Positions 14,274 to 20,410 of a stretch of 25,171 nt of DNA are shown here, piece after piece (the stretch's first letter is position 1; each line of letters opens with the position of its first letter). This DNA is from Deltaproteobacteria bacterium. GTDB lineage: Bacteria; Desulfobacterota; Dissulfuribacteria; Dissulfuribacterales; JALVPX01. The stretch is taken from NCBI GenBank assembly GCA_027031565.1, contig JALVPX010000157.1, forward strand, positions 4,520 through 29,690, given 5' to 3'. The notes below the pieces were generated by a model. It searched no databases, had not been told where the DNA came from, and saw only the letters and a program-made list of their open reading frames with translations. A program made the translations under genes and the position numbers.

Positions 14274-15148
14274 AGGGAGACGAGGCCTTTCGAGGCGTCA
14301 AGGGCCTTCAAGGCCTCTGCTAGCAGGCATTCATAAGCCGGCCTGTCAAGAGAAAGGCTCTTCAGCAGCGCATCAGATACATTATATCTGAAGGCATCTG
14401 CACCAGTTCCCACGCCCAGTTGCGTAGCAGCTATGTTGCTCAGGGCCAGCATGCTGGTCAGCCTGTCCTGAACATAGATGTCGGGATCATGATGGCTGCG
14501 CACCATTCTTACGATTTCCGGCGGGAAGTCCCAGTTTTCAAGGACCTTTGACCCTATGACAGCATGGTCGCCGCCTAGAAGCTCCCATTCCAATTCAAAA
14601 AAGGGCCTTTTTTCCTGCCTGGACATGTTGATCAACTCATCGAGCCTCGGGCCGATGAACATGTTCATAACGACCTTGCCTATGTCGTGAAGCAGTGCCC
14701 CTGTAAACAAAATGTCCTTGGCCTCGTATCCGCACGCCTCTGCCACCTTTTCAGAAATGATGGCCGTGCCTATTGAATGTGTCCACAATTCGTTCGAATC
14801 CATGCCATAGCCGCGAATGGGCACACTCAAATAGGGAAGGCTGGCACTGGTCATCAGCACTTCCCTTATCTGGTGCTGTCCCAAGAGGGAAAGGGCCGTT
14901 TCCAGGTTGGTGACTTGACGGGAAAGACCAAAGGCAGCGGAATTGGTAACCTTCAGGATGTTGGCAGTAACACCTGGATCATATTTCAAGATCTCAGCCA
15001 GGTCAGTGATGGCTGTATTTGGGTCATCAAGACGGTTGAGCGCCTCTTGAACCACCTTTGGGAAAGAGGGGAGCGTGCCCAGCTTTTCAAACACATATTC
15101 CAGGGTAAAATCGATGTTGTCCATTTTTTGCATTGCAAGAGCGTTCAC
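14261..15148 (-). CDS. HDOD domain protein
   Basis: 295 residues from a GTG at 15148 that forms a GTGA overlap with the preceding stop; GGGAG lies upstream. The HDOD core spans roughly residues 20-220: LGTLPSFPKVVQEALN, DPGVTANILKVTNSAAFGL, then the HD-like GALLHDIGKVVMNMF. HDOD proteins lack full phosphohydrolase activity and act in signalling, often with chemotaxis or c-di-GMP components. The upstream partner here is CheD-like, which fits that link. An in-frame ATG 27 bases earlier and one 15 bases later are alternative starts. Confidence 0.88.
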   Translation of the reverse strand: MNALAMQKMDNIDFTLEYVFEKLGTLPSFPKVVQEALNRLDDPNTAITDLAEILKYDPGVTANILKVTNSAAFGLSRQVTNLETALSLLGQHQIREVLMTSASLPYLSVPIRGYGMDSNELWTHSIGTAIISEKVAEACGYEAKDILFTGALLHDIGKVVMNMFIGPRLDELINMSRQEKRPFFELEWELLGGDHAVIGSKVLENWDFPPEIVRMVRSHHDPDIYVQDRLTSMLALSNIAATQLGVGTGADAFRYNVSDALLKSLSLDRPAYECLLAEALKALDASKGLVSLYEK

Positions 15149-15627
15149 AGAATCTTCTCCCTTTCCTGCCCCCATACCACCTTTACCTGTCCTTTCTTGT
15201 TGTCCACGATCAGGGTGCGGTTTACAGGCCCGCCTACATGTTCACCGGCTACGGGGATCTTGTTCCTGCCCAGGAGCCTCCTGACCGCCTTGTAGACCAG
15301 GGTTCCATTTGCAAGGTCTGGCGGCTCCTCCATGAATTGGGCGCAGCCTGCAATGTAGACCTGAAGGTTTTGGCGTTCCCCGCCCAGTTCACTCCACTTC
15401 TTGTAGAGGAGGGATAGGCCATTGCCCGCATAGAGCATGGGATAACCTTCGGCGTCCTCATCATTGTCAGGCATACCTGGAAAGAGAATCACACCCACGG
15501 CGGAAACTCCCTTTGCCTTGTCCAGGAAACACAAGGCAAGGCAAGAACCAAGAGAATCCGCCTCGATTACTGCATTCCTGTCATTACTTGCCGTCAACTT
15601 GCCCTTTAAACATTTAAGCTGGGTCAT
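15145..15627 (-). CDS. Degenerate CheD-like protein (chemoreceptor deamidase fold)
   Basis: 160 residues. The CheD nucleophile motif is recognisable as SLGSCLALCFLD (C29). The usual GMAHxMLP motif with the catalytic histidine reads SAVGVILFPGMPD here, so the aligned position (about V46) has no histidine. The threonine that precedes the LGSC motif in active CheD is also absent (AD). Later segments (NLQVYIAGCAQFM, GRNKIPVAGEHVGG, VNRTLIVDNKKGQVKVVWG) follow the CheD pattern. It may be a non-catalytic binding protein rather than a deamidase. The gene overlaps the HDOD gene by 4 bases, so the pair is translationally coupled. Confidence 0.75.
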   Translation of the reverse strand: MTQLKCLKGKLTASNDRNAVIEADSLGSCLALCFLDKAKGVSAVGVILFPGMPDNDEDAEGYPMLYAGNGLSLLYKKWSELGGERQNLQVYIAGCAQFMEEPPDLANGTLVYKAVRRLLGRNKIPVAGEHVGGPVNRTLIVDNKKGQVKVVWGQEREKIL

Positions 15628-15659
15628 GCTGGCCTCTTAGCGTTACTATATTCACTAAC

Positions 15660-15801
15660 GGCCACCTCTAAAATTGTCTTTTTGCCCAATGGCTGCGGTG
15701 CACTCAAAAAATAATCCTCGAAATATCAATAATATGTCTGCGGTTATTTTTTTTTCGCGCGCCTTACCCTTTAAGAGAAATCCTAATTTTTACAGGTAGC
15801 C
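15660..15801. repeat. MITE-like repeat, copy A (about 142 bp)
   Basis: This copy lies in the 299-base gap before dctP and is about 90% identical to copy B at 17051-17191, by my own alignment. The ends are inverted repeats: GGCCACCTCTAAAATTG on the left, and GGCTACCTGTAAAAATTAG as the reverse complement on the right. Inner segments also pair (AAAAAATAATC with GGTTATTTTT), so the whole element can fold into one long imperfect hairpin. Flanking TAAC/TAAT resembles a short target duplication. The rest of the gap holds only the dctP ribosome site. Confidence 0.75.
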
Positions 15802-15926
15802 TAATAATGGTTTCGGCTTTTGGACATTTATTCTTAAGGGAACATTGCTTTTTGAACTTGCAGAGGAAATGATCTAAGGGTATTGCTTGTTCACCAAATC
15901 CTTTTATCAGAAGGAGGCTACCTGGA

Positions 15927-17018
15927 ATGAAGAGAAGAGATTTCGTAAAAGGTGTGGGCGCCGGCCTCGTTGCCGGTTCTGCAGCAGCGTCCGTCTTGCC
16001 TGGAAGCGCCTTTGGGGCCAAAAACACCAAGGTCAAATGGCGCATGGTAACATCTTGGCCTCCTGGCTTTCCCATCCTCCAGACTGGTGCCGAGGCATTG
16101 GCAAAGAGGGTAGGGGAACTGACCCAGAATCGTTTCACCATACATGTCTTTGCTGGCGGAGAACTCGTTCCGCCATTGGGGGTTTTCGATGCCGTTTCCC
16201 AGGGCACTGTCCAGTGCGGGCACAGCGCTTCTTATTATTGGGCAGGCAAGTCCCCTGCTGCTCAATGGTTTACCTCTGTCCCATTCGGCCTGGACGCCCA
16301 GGGCATGAATACCTGGCTCTACCATGGAGGCGGCCTTAAGTTGTGGGAGGAAATCTATTCGAATTTTGGCCTTGTACCAAGGCCGGCAGGCAATACCGGC
16401 GTACAGATGGGGGGATGGTTCAACAAGGAGATCAATACCCTGGCAGATTTCAAGGGTCTCAAGATGCGCATCCCCGGCCTGGGAGGAAAGGTGGTGAAAG
16501 AGGCAGGCGGTACAGTGGTGCTGCTGCCCGCAGGTGAAATCTATACCTCCCTTGAAAGGGGCGTCATAGATGCCACTGAATGGGTGGGACCCTATCATGA
16601 TCTTAGAATGGGCTTTCAGAGGGTAGCAAAATATTATTACGGCCCTGGCTGGCATGAGCCAGGAAGCGTGCTTGAACTCGTGATCAATAAAAAAGCTTAT
16701 GAATCACTGCCTTCCATTTACAAGGCAGCCCTGGACACTGCGGCAGCTGAAACCAACGTGAAGATGCTGTCTGAATTCGAGCAGAAAAACAGCGAAGCGC
16801 TTTCCATCCTTGAGACAGAGGGCAAGGTGAAGCTCAAGATATTTCCTGACCAGGTGATGAAAGATCTCAGAAAACTTGCCAAAGAGGTTCTGGCCCAGGA
16901 AGCTTCAAAGGATCCCCTTGCAGCAAAGGTGCACAAGAGTTTCACCCAGTTCAAGGCCGCGCTCAACAAGTGGTCTGACATGTCTGAGAAGGCTTATTAT
17001 ACGAGGGTGGCGGGGTGA
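15927..17018 (+). CDS. dctP: TRAP transporter solute-binding protein (DctP/TakP-like), Tat-exported
   Basis: 363 residues. MKRRDFVKGVGAGLVAGSAA is a twin-arginine signal (R3-R4-D-F), with cleavage near SAFGA. The mature part is a TRAP binding protein: KVKWRMVTSWPPGFPILQTG, DAVSQGTVQCGHSASYYW, LKMRIPGLGGKVVKEAGGT, and DATEWVGPYHDLRMGF. These segments resemble TakP-type receptors for 2-oxoacids. It delivers the solute to the DctQM permease in the inner membrane. AAGGAGG lies 10 bases before the ATG. The gene is bounded by MITE-like copies A and B and points toward the permease genes, which is not the usual co-directional TRAP operon. Confidence 0.9.
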   Translation: MKRRDFVKGVGAGLVAGSAAASVLPGSAFGAKNTKVKWRMVTSWPPGFPILQTGAEALAKRVGELTQNRFTIHVFAGGELVPPLGVFDAVSQGTVQCGHSASYYWAGKSPAAQWFTSVPFGLDAQGMNTWLYHGGGLKLWEEIYSNFGLVPRPAGNTGVQMGGWFNKEINTLADFKGLKMRIPGLGGKVVKEAGGTVVLLPAGEIYTSLERGVIDATEWVGPYHDLRMGFQRVAKYYYGPGWHEPGSVLELVINKKAYESLPSIYKAALDTAAAETNVKMLSEFEQKNSEALSILETEGKVKLKIFPDQVMKDLRKLAKEVLAQEASKDPLAAKVHKSFTQFKAALNKWSDMSEKAYYTRVAG

Positions 17019-17050
17019 GCCAGGGCGCATGGGCCTGTCTATTCACTTAT

Positions 17051-17191
17051 GGCCACCTCTAAAAATTGTCTTTTTGCCCAATGGCTGCGTTGCACTCAAA
17101 AAATAATCTTCGAAATATCAACAATATGTCTGCGGTTATTTTTTTCGCGCGCCTTGCCATTGAACAAAAATCTTAATTTTTAGAGTTAGCC
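17051..17191. repeat. MITE-like repeat, copy B (about 141 bp)
   Basis: Begins 33 bases after the dctP stop, in the same orientation as copy A. The left end is GGCCACCTCTAAAAATTG; the right end reads GGCTAACTCTAAAAATTAAG on the other strand. TTAT directly precedes and follows the element, which would be a 4-base target duplication. The inner CAATGGC and GCCATTG also pair. It has no coding capacity. Confidence 0.78.
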
Positions 17192-17240
17192 TTATATGAA
17201 TTTTGCGCTGCTTTAGGACAAACATCGTCACCCTTTATAC

Positions 17241-18560
17241 CTATCTACCTATCTTGCCAGGCAGATAGGTGGCAAGCTGGGGAAACAGCGCCACGAGCAC
17301 CAGCGCAAGCAGTTGAAGCAGCACAAAGGGTACCACGCCCTTGTAGATTTCCTCTGTTTTCACACCAGGGGGAGACACCCCTTTCAGGTAAAAGAGGGCA
17401 AAGCCAAAGGGCGGCGTCAGGAAGGATGTCTGCAGGTTCAATGCAAACAGGATTGCAAACCATACGGGATCAAAGCCCATGGATTTCATTATCGGTGCAA
17501 GCACCGGTATATGTATAAAGGTTATTTCTATGAAATCGAGGAAAAACCCCAGGACAAATATGAGGGTCATTACAGTTGCCAGGATTCCCCACTTCCCAAA
17601 GGGGATATGAGATATGAAGTCCCTTACCACCATGTCACCGCCGAGGCCCCTGAAAACCAGCCCAAAGGCAGTGGCCCCCACGAGGATGATAAAGACCATG
17701 CTGGTAAGGTGCGTCGTGGTGAGCATGGTCTCTTGCAGCACCTTCATATTGAGCCGTTGGTTTGACAGAGCCAGCAACAGTGCGCCAAAGGCCCCCACGC
17801 CTGCTGCCTCGGTGGGAGATGCGATTCCGGCAAATATGGAACCCAGTACGGCCACCATCAGAACAAGGGGCGGCAGCAGGGCCCTGGCCACATAGGTCCA
17901 CTTGGATTCGACCCCAAGCTCTTTTCTTATCTCTTCAAAGGGAACCGGCGGCGCAAGATCGGGTTTAATGCGGGACAGAATCCACACATATGCCATGTAG
18001 AATAGAACCAGGAGAAGGCCCGGCAGCAGAGCGCCCACGAAGAGATCCCCCACTGACACGCCTATGATATCCCCGAGAAGAACCAGCACGATGCTCGGGG
18101 GTATGATCTGGCCCAGTGTGCCAGATGCCACGATGGTGCCTGTGGCAAGCTCATGCTGATAACCGCGCTTTATCATGGTAGGCAGGGCCAGAAGACCCAT
18201 GGTCACCACAGTGGCGCCTACTATCCCAGTGGATGCCCCGAGCAGCCCTCCCACCACGACAACGGATATGGCAAGGCCGCCTTGACGTTTTCCGAACAAG
18301 AGCGACATGGCTTCCAGGAGATCATTGGCAAGGCCGCTCCTTTCAAGCATGACACCCATGAATATGAAGAGGGGCACGGCGACCAGGGTGAAGTTGGTCA
18401 TGATGCCCCAGATCCTGAGGGGAAGAAGATTAAAAAAGTCCCAGCCGAAACCTATGAGTCCAAAGAGCAGCGAGGTGCCGAGAAGGGTAAACGCTACAGG
18501 AAAGCCAAGCAGCAGGAGAATGGTAAGGACCAGAAACATCCAGGCTGGAAGATATTCCAT
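17241..18560 (-). CDS. dctM: TRAP transporter large permease
   Basis: 439 residues with about 12 hydrophobic segments, the normal length for DctM. Typical stretches are IFMGVMLERSGLANDLLEAM, GASTGIVGATVVTMGLLALP, GTLGQIIPPSIVLVLLGDI and ITFIHIPVLAPIMKSMGFDP. It forms the ion-coupled transport channel in the inner membrane. The start overlaps the dctQ stop by one base, so the pair is co-translated. Near the stop, CCTATCT and AGATAGG can form a short hairpin. It converges with dctP across copy B of the repeat. Confidence 0.95.
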   Translation of the reverse strand: MEYLPAWMFLVLTILLLLGFPVAFTLLGTSLLFGLIGFGWDFFNLLPLRIWGIMTNFTLVAVPLFIFMGVMLERSGLANDLLEAMSLLFGKRQGGLAISVVVVGGLLGASTGIVGATVVTMGLLALPTMIKRGYQHELATGTIVASGTLGQIIPPSIVLVLLGDIIGVSVGDLFVGALLPGLLLVLFYMAYVWILSRIKPDLAPPVPFEEIRKELGVESKWTYVARALLPPLVLMVAVLGSIFAGIASPTEAAGVGAFGALLLALSNQRLNMKVLQETMLTTTHLTSMVFIILVGATAFGLVFRGLGGDMVVRDFISHIPFGKWGILATVMTLIFVLGFFLDFIEITFIHIPVLAPIMKSMGFDPVWFAILFALNLQTSFLTPPFGFALFYLKGVSPPGVKTEEIYKGVVPFVLLQLLALVLVALFPQLATYLPGKIGR

Positions 18561-19087
18561 CAGCCTTTACCTTGCGAGCCGTCCCTGCCGAACAGGTACA
18601 GCAGCCTGTCAAGAAGCATGGCGGCCCCCTGGATCCAAAGGAGCAAGAAGCCGATGATCATGGTCGATTTAAGTAAGAATCTGGCAGCAAGGCCTCCTGG
18701 ATCCGGCGAACCTTCGTGCATGCGATAAGACGTGTAAACAAAGGGAATGGCGGTCTTTATAACCAGGAAGCAGCCAGGAAAGAGAAAGAGAAGACAGCCC
18801 AATACATCGATACAGGCCCTGTGGCGCTTGCCAAGCCTTTGATAGATGAGATCAACCCGCACATGGCCATTCTGTTTGAGCGTGTAGCCTGCACCAAGCA
18901 GGAAGATGATGGAATATATGTGCCATTCTAGCTCCTGGAGTGCAACGAAACTGATGTTGAACAGATAGCGCATGGCAACGTCTGCAGAGACGAAAAGGAC
19001 CAGCACCAGCGTAAGCCATGACACGGCCTTTCCGGTAAGCTCGTTTATACGGCCAATTGCGTTTATGATGGAATTGAGGGCAGTCAT
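18560..19087 (-). CDS. dctQ: TRAP transporter small permease
   Basis: 175 residues from the ATG at 19087; a TTG at 19114 is an alternative and neither has a strong ribosome site. Four membrane helices are visible, with the family motif ALQELEWHIYSIIFLLGAGYTLKQNGHVRVDLIYQ (LE-W and HVRVDL are the recognisable core). DctQ is the small membrane subunit bound to DctM. No binding-protein gene is on this strand; dctP lies beyond dctM in the opposite direction. Confidence 0.9.
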   Translation of the reverse strand: MTALNSIINAIGRINELTGKAVSWLTLVLVLFVSADVAMRYLFNISFVALQELEWHIYSIIFLLGAGYTLKQNGHVRVDLIYQRLGKRHRACIDVLGCLLFLFPGCFLVIKTAIPFVYTSYRMHEGSPDPGGLAARFLLKSTMIIGFLLLWIQGAAMLLDRLLYLFGRDGSQGKG

Positions 19088-19238
19088 TTGGTGATCCAGG
19101 TTCAGACCCTTCAATTACTGCCCATGCCGCGCCTTTGCAAGTGAGAAATTGCAGGATTTAGTGGCCTTTTGCTCCAAGGAGTAATAGAATTTCTAAACAG
19201 AGGCTTGACCATATCTTTAACCTCTGGGGGACAGCGCG

Positions 19239-19574
19239 ATGGCGCTCAATGTAAGAGTTGTTCACCTGGATTCGTGCAGTGCCACTCCCAAAACCATCTC
19301 CTTGATCAAGGAGACGGCCAGGCAGATGGGCGTGGAGATCAGGCTTGAATCGGTTGTGGTAAGAAACGATGAAGAGGCCAGGAGGTTCCGCCACATAGGA
19401 AGCCCAACTGTTCAAGTAAACGGCCTTGACATCGAACCGGATGCCAGGGGAATTGAGCAATTCGGCCTTTCCTGAAGGCGCTATATGGGATCGGTGGTCC
19501 CACCCCGCGCCCTGATCGAAGAGGCCCTGCAAGAGGCTGCTGCAAACATAGGAAAAAAGTCACAAAATCAATAA
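19239..19574 (+). CDS. Small thioredoxin-fold selenoprotein
   Basis: 111 residues if the in-frame TGA at 19473-19475 is selenocysteine (residue 79). The protein starts MALNVRVVHLDSCSATPKTI, followed by RFRHIGSPTVQVNGLDIEP, the cis-proline region of a thioredoxin-like fold. The frame continues FGLS, then TGA, then RRYMGSVVPPRALIEEALQE. Cys homologues that I recall have FGLxCRxY...GxPPxxLIxxAL at this point, so the 33 codons after the TGA belong to the protein. A very good SECIS hairpin follows the TGA directly. A cytoplasmic redox function is likely; the substrate is unknown. GGGGGA precedes the ATG. Standard gene calling would stop at 19475. Confidence 0.9.
19473..19511 (+). promoter_or_regulatory. 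SECIS element of the small selenoprotein
   Basis: One base after the UGA, GGCGC (19477-19481) pairs perfectly with GCGCC (19507-19511). Inside a UAUA/CCCC internal loop, UGGGA (19486-19490) pairs with UCCCA (19498-19502) below the 7-base loop UCGGUGG. The loop begins 16 bases after the UGA and is G-rich, which fits the bacterial SECIS model bound by SelB. Confidence 0.85.
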
Positions 19575-19586
19575 CTAATTTAGCCT

Positions 19587-19615
19587 TTGCTTTTTTTGAA
19601 AATATGCCATATATA
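19587..19615 (+). promoter_or_regulatory. Possible promoter for adk
   Basis: TTGCTT (19587-19592) and TATATA (19610-19615) are 17 bases apart, about 40 bases before the adk ATG. The -10 is good and the -35 moderate. The region is AT-rich, so chance similarity is possible. Confidence 0.35.
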
Positions 19616-19653
19616 ACAACTACAATACAAAACCGGAAAGGAGGAAGATTTTC

Positions 19654-20313
19654 ATGCGTCTTATTCTTTTGGGAGGACCTGGTGCTGGCAAGGGTACCCA
19701 GGCCGCCTTCATTACACAAAAATTTGGGATTCCACAGATATCTACTGGAGACATGCTGAGGGCAGCAGTCAAGGAGGGTACCCCGCTGGGTTTGGAAGCC
19801 AAGAAATATATGGATGCAGGCCAGCTGGTTCCAGACGACGTCATCATCGGCCTTGTAAAAGAGAGGATCAAGGAACCTGACTGTGAAAAAGGCTTCCTTT
19901 TTGACGGCTTTCCGAGGACCATTCCTCAGGCCGAGGCCATGAAAGAGGCTGGCGTGAAGATCGACTATGTGGTTGAGATCGCCGTGCCTGACGAAGAGAT
20001 CATCAAGAGGATGAGCGGCCGCAGGGTTCATCTGCCTTCAGGCCGTACCTATCACGTTATTTTCAATCCGCCAAAGGTTGAGGGCAAGGATGACGTGACA
20101 GGCGAGCCCCTCATTCAGCGGGAAGATGACAAAGAGGAGACCGTGCGCAAGCGCCTTGAGGTTTACCATGCACAGACAGAACCCCTGGTGGAATTCTACA
20201 AGAAGTGGGAGGCCTCAGGCGACCCCAATGCCCCCAAATACATTGGTATAGACGGTGTCGGCACTGTGGACGAGATCAAGCAGCGCATCATGGACGCCTT
20301 GGGTGATTGCTAG
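19654..20313 (+). CDS. adk: Adenylate kinase
   Basis: 219 residues. GGPGAGKGTQA is the P-loop; FDGFPRTIPQAEAM is the AMP-binding and Walker B region. The long LID domain (about residues 123-160: GRRVHLPSGRTYHVIFNPP) has no zinc cysteines, as in the Gram-negative long form. It interconverts ATP, AMP and ADP in the cytoplasm. AAAGGAGG precedes the ATG. A strong terminator follows at 20346-20396. Confidence 0.97.
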   Translation: MRLILLGGPGAGKGTQAAFITQKFGIPQISTGDMLRAAVKEGTPLGLEAKKYMDAGQLVPDDVIIGLVKERIKEPDCEKGFLFDGFPRTIPQAEAMKEAGVKIDYVVEIAVPDEEIIKRMSGRRVHLPSGRTYHVIFNPPKVEGKDDVTGEPLIQREDDKEETVRKRLEVYHAQTEPLVEFYKKWEASGDPNAPKYIGIDGVGTVDEIKQRIMDALGDC

Positions 20314-20345
20314 ATAGTCTTAAATTCTTATTACAGGCATTAAAC

Positions 20346-20396
20346 GGCATCTGGCAGGTCATCCCAGGCAGGAAACCTCCAGATGCCATTTTTTTT
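20346..20396 (+). terminator. Rho-independent terminator of adk
   Basis: GGCATCTGG (20346-20354) pairs with CCAGATGCC (20379-20387), with AGGT/ACCT pairing further in. A run of eight T's follows (20389-20396). Confidence 0.93.
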
Positions 20397-20410
20397 GCAG
20401 CGCCGCCTGC

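Noticed and set aside
15918..16655. Open frame of 245 codons on minus inside dctP.
   Set aside because: Antisense to a clear TRAP binding protein with a Tat signal.
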